From Chryseobacterium sp. 7 (GTDB lineage: Bacteria > Bacteroidota > Bacteroidia > Flavobacteriales > Weeksellaceae): a stretch of 64,000 nucleotides of DNA. The position numbers and the translations under genes are program-made. Positions within the stretch are counted from its first letter, which is position 1, and every line of letters begins with the position of its first letter. Positions 16,661 to 23,700 of this stretch are shown piece after piece. The notes under the pieces are model-generated. The model searched no databases and was not told the origin of the DNA. It saw only the letters and a program-made list of their open reading frames with translations. Location: positions 2,604,001-2,668,000 of the forward strand of contig NZ_RCCA01000001.1 in NCBI RefSeq assembly GCF_003663845.1. The letters run 5' to 3'.

Positions 16661-16921
16661 CGGTGCATTTTCCGAACACTTTTACAGGAGATTTAGATAA
16701 ACTTGCTAAACTCTCATCATTCATTATCTCGTAAAAAATTATCTATGATATATAATTCCGTTTCGGATTACTTTATTAACTACCATATCATTGGACAGCA
16801 TGAAACATTGTGTATAATAATATTCTGAGAGCTACTACAGGCGATATTAATTTTTTGAACATATCAAAATAATGATCTGTAAAAAAAACGTATCGCTACA
16901 GACTTTACCTACTTAAATTGC

Positions 16922-17193
16922 GTGGATATGGTTATGAGTTGTCACGGATTACAAATCCGCGACATCGGGATTTCTCCAAAAGTAGCAAAGCTTTTTATTG
17001 ATGATTACAAAAAAACTTTCAAAGACATCTTAAAAACTAGGTATTTTGGATTTTTCTTTCAAGAGTTCCGAGGAAAACCAATGAAAAATTTCCCTATATT
17101 GTTTTCTATACCATAGATGAAAACTTGAAAATCATCTTTATTAAAGCGGTTTTCAACACTTCGCAAGACGACCAAAAATACAATGATATATAA
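16922..17193 (+). pseudogene. Broken RelE/ParE-type toxin gene
   Basis: The frame from 16922 reads ISPKVAKLFIDDYKKTFKDI...FFQEFRGKPMKNFP and then stops. Shifting frame near 17095 restores the usual end of a RelE/ParE toxin of Flavobacteriia, FPYIVFYTIDENLKIIFIKA followed by VFNTSQDDQKY, up to the TAA at 17191. A single missing base explains the break. The N-terminal stretch overlaps a palindrome (16949-16967 region, GGATT/AATCC core) and does not resemble a toxin start, so the 5' end is also damaged. No antitoxin gene is visible upstream. It is a remnant, not a functional toxin. Confidence 0.65.
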
Positions 17194-17220
17194 AAAGCAA
17201 CTCCTAAAAAGTTGGCTTTT
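17193..17220. terminator. Possible terminator, imperfect hairpin
   Basis: AAAAAGCAACT / AGTTGGCTTTT with one bulged base, flanked by A- and T-runs. It lies after the toxin remnant and 3' of the minus-strand lipoprotein gene. Confidence 0.5.
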
Positions 17221-17269
17221 GTGTTGTTCTTCTTCTAAATTTCATGAGAAAAAAGAAAAGAGCCGGAAA

Positions 17270-17950
17270 TTAGGAAGTTGACACTAACATAGCATCTTCT
17301 ATTTCCCAATAATTATCATGCAATCTTAGTTTAAATACAGCATTTCTACCGTAATAATCTTTTTTTATATGATGGTCAACAAAAACTAATGCTCTTTTTT
17401 TTGAAGTATCGAATACAATCTCTGAAAAATAGACAACACCTATCTCACATTCATTTGTATATTTATCATACTCTGCCAGATCCAGGACTTTTGCGGTACA
17501 CAAATTAAATTGATTTGCTTTTATAGAACTTCGTATGCTTAAATTTTTAATATCTGGACTATTAGAAAAGTCTTTAAAAAAATCCTTCGTTCTGATTATG
17601 CGTCTTAAATAAACCTCGGTATTATCTGTCCCGAAATATGTATTTTTACTTTTAGTAGAATCTATATACAAATTGCAAAATTTTTCAGGATGATTAAAAA
17701 TTTCGTTGTGCGCTTTTGTCTTCTCTTCGATATATAAATCATCATCATGAACTCTTAAACTATCAAAATATCTTTTTTCACCTAAATAATCTTCCCTAAA
17801 AAAATAAGGTATCAACTGATCTGTTAAATCATTATATAGTTTTACATTAATATCGGTTGATTGACTTACACATTTTTTCATTTCCTCCTTACAATTCGTA
17901 AGTAATAAAGAGGATAATAAAATTATAACTATTTTAGTTTTAAAATTCAT
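17270..17950 (-). CDS. Hypothetical lipoprotein in the island
   Basis: 226 residues. The N-terminus is a lipoprotein signal with lipobox SLLLTNC (Cys20). The mature region is charged and has four more cysteines, suggesting disulphides in the envelope. No domain is recognised: the C-terminal part (KRALVFVDHHIKKDYYGRNA, FKLRLHDNYWEIEDAM) resembles the beta-sheet end of NTF2-like or lumazine-like envelope proteins only loosely. It is on the minus strand, opposite to the five-gene operon, and its codon use is strongly AT-rich. Confidence 0.65.
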   Translation of the reverse strand: MNFKTKIVIILLSSLLLTNCKEEMKKCVSQSTDINVKLYNDLTDQLIPYFFREDYLGEKRYFDSLRVHDDDLYIEEKTKAHNEIFNHPEKFCNLYIDSTKSKNTYFGTDNTEVYLRRIIRTKDFFKDFSNSPDIKNLSIRSSIKANQFNLCTAKVLDLAEYDKYTNECEIGVVYFSEIVFDTSKKRALVFVDHHIKKDYYGRNAVFKLRLHDNYWEIEDAMLVSTS

Positions 17951-18009
17951 ATTATTTAGGGATTTTGGGTTAATAACATGGTCTTACTCGCAATCATCTA
18001 TATGGTGCT

Positions 18010-18192
18010 TTATTGATCATCCAGCAATAGTTTCAATTGCTTCAGATCTCTTTGAGATATCCTCAGTAAGCTTTCTATGTTTTTATTGGGAGTTGATTTA
18101 TCGACAGGCAAATCTAAGCCTTTAAGCCATACCGCTAATAAGTATTTTTTAAACAGGTGTTTACCTATTAATTGTTCTTGATCTGACTGCAT
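18010..18192 (-). CDS. Possible small hypothetical protein
   Basis: 60 residues, helical and rich in Leu/Lys (KHLFKKYLLAVWLKGLDLP, SLLRISQRDLKQLKLLLDD). It is not recognised. The frame is open from an ATG and sits on the same strand as the lipoprotein gene. It is too short to be sure that it is translated. Confidence 0.3.
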   Translation of the reverse strand: MQSDQEQLIGKHLFKKYLLAVWLKGLDLPVDKSTPNKNIESLLRISQRDLKQLKLLLDDQ

Positions 18193-18488
18193 TTGAAATG
18201 GTTATTGTTTGTTACAGTGAAAATAATAAAACTAATTTTATTATACACCTATTAAATTGAAATTTAGTATATTAATAAGCAATAAAAATGTTGGGATAGA
18301 CTTAATCCAGTTATAAACTTGAATACATTTAATCAAATAAGATATTACTTTTAAAAATATAATCTGTTTACATTATTCCCTATCAATTTAAAAAGATAAG
18401 CGAAAAATCAAGAGTACGTCAAGAGAACGTTAGACCTCATCAACAAACAATCACAATCAAAAATTTAATAACGATAAAACAAAACATT

Positions 18489-18848
18489 ATGAAAAACTTA
18501 TTTATCACAATCTTGTCATTCTTACTAATTTCTATCAACATCAATGCACAAAAGAAAAAGAAGCAATCAATGGCTCTTCACCCCGAACGTTTGTCCATTG
18601 GCATGACGAGAAAAGAAGTTATTACAGCAATGGGAGAACATATCCCTTTAAAAATCATTGGAGCAAAGACTTATCCTAATGGAACTGTTGAAGTTGGGCA
18701 GTATTCCGATAGGAAACTTATATTTGGGAGAGGGATTGTTGAAGAAAGTTACTATTTGTATTTCTTAAATGACTCTCTTGTTCAATGGGGACGACCTCAA
18801 GATTGGCAACGTGAAGCTGACAGAATTTATGAAGTGAGAGTGAGATAG
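18489..18848 (+). CDS. Small exported SmpA/BamE-like protein
   Basis: 119 residues. A signal peptide (1-20, ending ININAQ) is followed by a basic stretch and a domain beginning LSIGMTRKEVITAMGE. That is the pattern of BamE/SmpA-type domains, which continue with strand-rich text as here (VEESYYLYFLNDSLVQWGRP). The cellular partner is unknown. It is the first plus-strand gene of the island and lies 141 bp upstream of the HEPN-like gene, so it may or may not belong to that operon. Confidence 0.6.
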   Translation: MKNLFITILSFLLISININAQKKKKQSMALHPERLSIGMTRKEVITAMGEHIPLKIIGAKTYPNGTVEVGQYSDRKLIFGRGIVEESYYLYFLNDSLVQWGRPQDWQREADRIYEVRVR

Positions 18849-18989
18849 ACTTTACAGATTTTTAGTTCGTTTCTCTCTAATTTTAACAACATTCCTTGCG
18901 TGATTAGATTTAATATTATAAAATTATGGTTATCCACAAAGTAAAGAATTACAAAATTGCTTAAATTGTATTCAAAATTTTAAATAAAA

Positions 18990-19814
18990 ATGATAACCAG
19001 AACAAGATTTAGAGAAATTGACAATGAAATTAAATCATTAATAAGAAAAACCTTAGACGATATAAGAGGTAACAATTTTGATAATTATATACTTTATATA
19101 GCAGATGGGGATTACAATGATGATTTTGCTAACCATCCTAAATTTTCTCCATATGTCATAGATAATCGAATAGACTTATATAAAGATGATACAAGAATAA
19201 ATTTTTTAACAAGATTTATGACCACTTTTTATAGTTTTCCTCACGGTGTTGATGAGGTTACCGATGATGAATATAGAATCTATATGGAATTAATGGTTTA
19301 TTGTCATGTGTGGGAATCTAAGCCTTATTTACGAAAGTTATATCGTTTTGCTCTTTTGGCAAACAATGAAAATTACGAATGGAAGGTCGAAGTTCCAGAG
19401 ATGAGTAAACATGATTTTATTAGAAATAACATTAGGACGAAATTCACTGATTCTTCAAATGACTTGGCAAATATTATTCGAAAAGGATTTCATACTTCGT
19501 TAAGAAATGCATTTGCACATTCAGAATTTCACATTTTAGAAAATATCATTCATTTAGATACATATAAAGGACAATCATGGGACATCAAAGAAATTTCTTT
19601 CGATGATTGGAGCGAAAGATTTTGTTATAGCATATTATTGTGTTACCATTTATTAAAAGAATCTTATAATGATAGAAGAAATATCATAACATTGACCGGA
19701 AAAGATAAATTCAAAATAAAACATCCCTCCAAAGATGGGACAAGTTTAAGAGAAGTAAATATTCTTTATCATACAGACCAAAATGGGTTTTCATTCGAAA
19801 GATTGTCTATTTAA
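18990..19814 (+). CDS. HEPN-like domain protein, putative RNase (operon gene 1)
   Basis: 274 residues with no signal or membrane segment. Residues 172-177 read RNAFAH, an R-N-x3-H arrangement that is the catalytic signature (R-x4-H) of HEPN RNases, set in a helical context (NIIRKGFHTSL before it and EFHILENIIHL after it). HEPN proteins cut RNA in toxin-antitoxin, abortive-infection and CRISPR-linked systems. Whole-length similarity to a known family is not recognised. The gene is 17 bp upstream of an AbiTii-domain gene on the same strand. An RNase effector of a defence operon is the most attractive inference. Confidence 0.6.
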   Translation: MITRTRFREIDNEIKSLIRKTLDDIRGNNFDNYILYIADGDYNDDFANHPKFSPYVIDNRIDLYKDDTRINFLTRFMTTFYSFPHGVDEVTDDEYRIYMELMVYCHVWESKPYLRKLYRFALLANNENYEWKVEVPEMSKHDFIRNNIRTKFTDSSNDLANIIRKGFHTSLRNAFAHSEFHILENIIHLDTYKGQSWDIKEISFDDWSERFCYSILLCYHLLKESYNDRRNIITLTGKDKFKIKHPSKDGTSLREVNILYHTDQNGFSFERLSI

Positions 19815-19831
19815 TATCAAATTAGAATTCA

Positions 19832-20758
19832 ATGGAGCTACTTGAGCAAATAATTAATGAATTAATAAATACAAATGATTACAGCCTAAACTCAGCATTG
19901 TTAAAAACTAAAGTTTTAGCAACTCGGATTCAAAATAAAGAGTTATTAGATTGGGTTAATTCAGAATTAACAGGATACGATGATGTAGATACAATGCCCG
20001 AATATCGAAAAGGAATTGTTAATGGTTTACAAGGTAATTACATGAACGGTCGCATGATGTATAAAAATCATGAGATTCCAACTATGGGTTTAAATAAAGA
20101 TTTAGAACATTTTTTAAGGTATATGGATTTTCCAAACAGTGTGACAGAGTTAGAAAATTTATGTTCAACTAATGGTTCAACACTCAGTTCACCTATTCGA
20201 CCTGAACATGTAGCAATTATAGAAGCAAACTGGGTAAATATGGGGAATCCTTATTTGAGTATTCAAGGAGTTAATCGGATTTTGTCTAAAAACTTTATTG
20301 AAGGAATTTTATCCAATGTTAGAAATAAACTTTTGGACTTCATGTTGAAAGTGGATGAAGAATTTGGAAATATAACCGAAATTAAAGAACTACGAAATAA
20401 ACAAAATGAAATATCTAAGATTGTGAATAATACGATAATTAATAACAATGGTGATGGAAATGTTTTAAATACAGGAAACAGTAATTCCATTGAAAATAAA
20501 CCCAAAATTCAAAAAAATAGTATTGAAAATTTTGAAAAACAATTGCGAGAAATAAAAGTTCCTGAACAAGATATTTCGGAAATTATCCAATTAGTTCAGG
20601 AAGAGCAACCAGATTATAATGAAAATAAATTTGGAAATAGAGTAAATGGATGGATAGCAAAAATGGTTACAAAAACAGCTGAGGGAGGTTGGGATGTAGC
20701 AATAGGAGCCGCAGGTAGCTTACTTGCTACCGCAATTCAATCTTACTACGGAATGTAA
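19832..20758 (+). CDS. AbiTii-domain protein with hydrophobic C-terminus (operon gene 2)
   Basis: 308 residues. Residues about 1-60 (LLEQIINELINTNDYSLNSA, LLKTKVLATRIQNKELLDWV, then NSELTGY and MPEYR) match the opening of the AbiTii domain, named after the lactococcal AbiT phage-abortive system. A linker at about 197-220 is Asn/Gly-rich (IINNNGDGNVLNTGNSNS), and the last 25 residues form a hydrophobic, glycine-rich segment (WDVAIGAAGSLLATAIQS) that could insert in a membrane. The gene starts 17 bp after the HEPN-like gene. A sensor or pore-forming role is possible. Only the AbiTii similarity is firm. Confidence 0.7.
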   Translation: MELLEQIINELINTNDYSLNSALLKTKVLATRIQNKELLDWVNSELTGYDDVDTMPEYRKGIVNGLQGNYMNGRMMYKNHEIPTMGLNKDLEHFLRYMDFPNSVTELENLCSTNGSTLSSPIRPEHVAIIEANWVNMGNPYLSIQGVNRILSKNFIEGILSNVRNKLLDFMLKVDEEFGNITEIKELRNKQNEISKIVNNTIINNNGDGNVLNTGNSNSIENKPKIQKNSIENFEKQLREIKVPEQDISEIIQLVQEEQPDYNENKFGNRVNGWIAKMVTKTAEGGWDVAIGAAGSLLATAIQSYYGM

Positions 20759-20789
20759 CAACTTAAAAATCAAATTTATTTACAATAAA

Positions 20790-21497
20790 ATGGAATCACT
20801 TCAGGAATATATCGAACGTTTTAAAGAGGACTACCCTAATTGGTCTGAGAAAGACGTAATCAATTATGCAACGAAAATGTATAATAAAATGTCAACTGTT
20901 AAAAGAGGAGATAATATTATACATCTTGATTATTTTGATGGGTTGATAATTGCCAATGAAATATCCGAAATTGAAAATTTGCTTGAAGATGGTAAATTGG
21001 AATTAAGCAGATTTGATAAAAGAGGAATTTCATATAACTCCATTGAAGATTTCACATTACAAGTTTCCTTATATATTAATAATCCTGTAATTCAAAGTAT
21101 TTTGCTGGGTGTTGCAGGAAACATTGCTTGGGATTCAATTAAAAACACAAGTATTTTTATTTGGAAAACAATTAAGAAGCGGCATTGGGATAATGAAGAA
21201 TCAAATAAAAGACAGAAGATTAATTTTGGATTAAAAATCAAGACAGATAAAGAAAAAATTATAAGTTTAAATTTAGATAGCGAATTGACAGACGACCTCT
21301 TGTTAAAAGCATTAGATAAATCCCTTGAAGTTGTAAAAGAATTAAATAAATTAGATATACAAAAAGATTCTGATGATACATTATTCTATCCAGCTGATTT
21401 TTACACTTTTGATATTGAAAAAAAACTATGGTTAGAAGTTGACATTATGGAAGAGATTCGAAAGAAACATTTGAAACAAAAACTAAATAAGCCATGA
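20790..21497 (+). CDS. Hypothetical protein with one hydrophobic segment (operon gene 3)
   Basis: About 235 residues from the ATG at 20790. An upstream in-frame start at 20724 would overlap gene 2 and adds an unlikely extension. Residues 1-95 are mixed alpha/beta and charged. Residues about 99-127 (PVIQSILLGVAGNIAWDSIK) are hydrophobic and end in W-K-T-I-K-K. They are followed by a beta-hairpin with a T-D-K-E-K turn and a helix (LLKALDKSLEVVKELNKL). That layout loosely recalls effector-associated accessory components of bacterial conflict systems, but no family is recognised. Its stop overlaps the next start by 4 bp. Confidence 0.65.
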   Translation: MESLQEYIERFKEDYPNWSEKDVINYATKMYNKMSTVKRGDNIIHLDYFDGLIIANEISEIENLLEDGKLELSRFDKRGISYNSIEDFTLQVSLYINNPVIQSILLGVAGNIAWDSIKNTSIFIWKTIKKRHWDNEESNKRQKINFGLKIKTDKEKIISLNLDSELTDDLLLKALDKSLEVVKELNKLDIQKDSDDTLFYPADFYTFDIEKKLWLEVDIMEEIRKKHLKQKLNKP

Positions 21498-22423
21498 AAA
21501 AAGAAAAAATTATATTAAGTTCAACCCATATGGATTCTCAAAATACAGTTATGTTAGAGTCTGCTCTTTATAGTGCTTTGCCCTCAATTAATGGTGATAG
21601 AAAACCAAGATTAGGAGTTGAACATATTAGGACATTTCCACCATTAGGAGTTTTAAATAATGGAGAGGTAAAGCAAGGAAATGATGGACATTTTTATCTA
21701 ATTGCAGAAAACTACTTTTTTGATAAAAGAGAATATCTTGAGTTAGAAAATGGAGAAAGGCTTATTATGGAATCATTTAATGAATATGAATTTCCATTCA
21801 ATGAGTGTGGTGAAGAAGAGTTAAATAAAATTTTAATTTCAGTAGATCCAAGTAATTTTGACAATCCAAAGGACATTAATGACTTTTTCAATGATATAAA
21901 TGATTCCGAATTAGATACCGACAAAGAGTTTCATGGTCGAAAATCATTAATACCCGACCCTGAAATTATCATTTCAATTCAAACAGTGATCGCTGTAGCA
22001 TTAGGTATAGGGCTAAAGAAAATTCCTGAAAAAATGGGTGATGCAATAGGTGAAGATTTGGTTAAATTCTATAATTTACTAAAAAAAGTTTCAGCAGAAG
22101 CATTAAAAAAATCTATTCCTAAAAATCGACCAAATAATTTTGTTATAATATATCCGAATAAGAAATGCATAATAGAATTAGTTGTTACTACTAAAAGTGC
22201 AGACTTAGTTTTAGAGTCAGTTTTACCAGATAAGATGAAAGATATAAATGAAAAGATTAAAATACTTTTGAAACTAAAGCCTGAAAAGATTCAATTTATT
22301 TTTGAAGAAAATAAATGGCTTTTTAATTACTTACTTACAGAAAATGGAAAAGTCATAGGTAGAGAAAAATCTTTTAATGATAGAGATGAGACTTATGCTA
22401 ATTTATTAAGGAAACAAAGCTAA
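21494..22423 (+). CDS. Hypothetical protein with one hydrophobic segment (operon gene 4)
   Basis: 309 residues. It starts in an ATGA overlap with gene 3, so the two are translationally coupled. The N-terminal 140 residues are acidic and mixed alpha/beta. Residues about 156-175 (PEIIISIQTVIAVALGIGLK) form one hydrophobic segment, followed by a basic helical region and a C-terminal beta domain (NFVIIYPNKKCIIELVV). The order of soluble domain, hydrophobic segment, then small alpha/beta domain resembles gene 3, which suggests the two proteins may be distantly related. No known family is recognised. Confidence 0.65.
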   Translation: MKKEKIILSSTHMDSQNTVMLESALYSALPSINGDRKPRLGVEHIRTFPPLGVLNNGEVKQGNDGHFYLIAENYFFDKREYLELENGERLIMESFNEYEFPFNECGEEELNKILISVDPSNFDNPKDINDFFNDINDSELDTDKEFHGRKSLIPDPEIIISIQTVIAVALGIGLKKIPEKMGDAIGEDLVKFYNLLKKVSAEALKKSIPKNRPNNFVIIYPNKKCIIELVVTTKSADLVLESVLPDKMKDINEKIKILLKLKPEKIQFIFEENKWLFNYLLTENGKVIGREKSFNDRDETYANLLRKQS

Positions 22424-22435
22424 AATTACTATTCT

Positions 22436-22846
22436 ATGCCAAATATAATTTTTAAAGCGATGGGAATTGCTGACGAAGAGAGATTGATGGATATAATTAT
22501 GCAAAAAGTTAGTAGAGAGGGAAGATACATTTTGAAAATACAAGCTAATCAAAGCCCAGAAGATTTGATGGCTAATAAGTTAGTTGCATTTAAGGTTCTG
22601 ACAAGAAAAGTTATTAAAGATAAAGATGATATAGAGTTTTTTGAATATAGCGAGGGAGACAATTTTGCTTCTGCGAAACTCAAAGGGACATACAAATGGG
22701 TTGAGGAGGAAAAAAAAAGGTTAAACCCTAAATATGTTATGAGAGTGTGGAATAAATTAAGTAATAATGCTCTTATTGCTGGTATTATAGGTTCTGTATT
22801 GGGAGCAATTGTCGGAGCTGTTTTAACAATGTTATTTACAAAATAG
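22436..22846 (+). CDS. Tail-anchored small protein (operon gene 5)
   Basis: 136 residues, starting 12 bp after gene 4. Residues 1-105 are charged alpha/beta. The last 26 residues (ALIAGIIGSVLGAIVGAVLT and MLF) are a glycine-zipper-like transmembrane helix, so the protein should be tail-anchored with its body in the cytoplasm. Glycine zippers favour oligomerisation in the membrane. Together with the hydrophobic segments of genes 2-4, this points to a membrane-targeting operon. No family is recognised. Confidence 0.65.
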   Translation: MPNIIFKAMGIADEERLMDIIMQKVSREGRYILKIQANQSPEDLMANKLVAFKVLTRKVIKDKDDIEFFEYSEGDNFASAKLKGTYKWVEEEKKRLNPKYVMRVWNKLSNNALIAGIIGSVLGAIVGAVLTMLFTK

Positions 22847-22950
22847 ATTTTTTCTACTCTCCGAGCGAGATAAAGGTACATATTCTCTATATTTCATTAT
22901 CCTATAGGAAAATATAAATATTCACATATAATAAAAACCATTTAAATAGC

Positions 22951-22990
22951 TTTAAACCTTTACTGATAGGCTGTTTAAAAGGTTTTTTGT
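22951..22990 (+). terminator. Terminator of the five-gene operon
   Basis: TTTAAAC at 22951-22957 pairs with GTTTAAA at 22973-22979, with an alternative AAACCTTT/AAAAGGTTTTTT pairing, followed by a T-rich run. Confidence 0.6.
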
Positions 22991-23471
22991 TTTTGCTTGG
23001 TAAAATATCTATTGAGCAGGATTTACATTTACTTTTTTCACACTATACGTTGTGCCATTTTAAGCTCTATCTCTATAAAAGTGATATGAATACCAGAATT
23101 TATTTTAAGCAGAAAAAATGGGGTACGTTCAGAGACCGTTCGAGTTGATTAGAGTAAACCTACTTTGAAAATTTTTAGAAAAATACTCCGGTTAAGGTCT
23201 GTGTATAAAACCACCCCCCTCTTGACTGAAAGGAAAATGGATTTTTTAAGGGCACTGGCATCACAGATTTTGATTCTGGAAAATAATTCTCCAAAAAAAT
23301 ATTTTGTACTCCGAAAAAGAACACAATATTTTTGTACACGTTTTAGTGATTCCTGTAATAAGATACATTGCTATTGAATTATGAGAGTGATTACATAGAA
23401 AAATAAGTAGATGATTTAAGATTGTTTAATTATCGTGTGTTAACAATAAAAAGTATTCTGTTTTATATTTA

Positions 23472-23494
23472 CCTTGACCAAAACCTTGACCAAA
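23472..23494 (+). repeat. Tandem CCTTGACCAAA repeat beside tRNA
   Basis: Two copies of CCTTGACCAAA at 12-bp period (starting 23472 and 23484), 67 bp from the tRNA 3' end. Short repeats so placed can be integrase arm sites, but no integrase is present to support it. Confidence 0.45.
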
Positions 23495-23518
23495 TACAAA
23501 ATAAAGGCTTTAAAAAAA

Positions 23519-23549
23519 AATCAACCCACTGTAAAACAGCAGGTTGATT
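23519..23549 (-). terminator. Terminator of tRNA-Arg
   Basis: AATCAACCCACTG at 23519-23531 pairs with CAGCAGGTTGATT at 23537-23549 (two mismatches) and is followed on the minus strand by a run of Ts. Confidence 0.8.
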
Positions 23550-23560
23550 ATTTAACATTG

Positions 23561-23632
23561 TGACCGCAGAAGGATTCGAACCCTCACTGTCGGAGCCGAA
23601 ATCCGAAGTTCTATCCATTAAACTATGCAGCC
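23561..23632 (-). tRNA. tRNA-Arg (anticodon UCG)
   Basis: The minus strand folds into a full cloverleaf. The acceptor stem is GGCTGCA/TGCGGTC with two G-U pairs and discriminator A. The D arm follows, then an anticodon stem TCGGA/TCCGA with loop TTTCGGC, giving anticodon TCG for the CGA arginine codon. A 5-bp T arm has loop TTCGAAT. CCA is not encoded. The 3' end faces the AT-rich island and the last bases recur at 16649-16660. Confidence 0.9.
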
Positions 23633-23700
23633 GTATTCATAAACAATGAATAATTAATTATTCAATGATTGCTAATTACTCATTGTTTATTATTTATGCT

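Larger units (their letters stand above)
16090..16921. other. Long AT-rich intergenic region with putative left end of an island
   Basis: 832 bp without a convincing gene. The only clear structures are the strong hairpin at 16619-16646 and, right after it, a 12-nt copy of the tRNA-Arg 3' end. The DNA to the right is markedly AT-rich. Confidence 0.5.
22847..23560. other. Intergenic right end of the island
   Basis: 714 bp. It contains a terminator at 22951, a 22-nt sequence at 23123-23144 similar to one at 18414-18435, and a tandem CCTTGACCAAA repeat (23472-23494, 12-bp period). It ends with the tRNA terminator. A 70-codon open frame at 23165-23377 has no recognisable features and was not called. 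No integrase gene remains. Confidence 0.5.

Noticed and set aside
23165..23377. 70-codon open frame near the right end of the island
   Set aside because: No signal, domain or composition typical of proteins here, and no relation to an integrase could be read from it.
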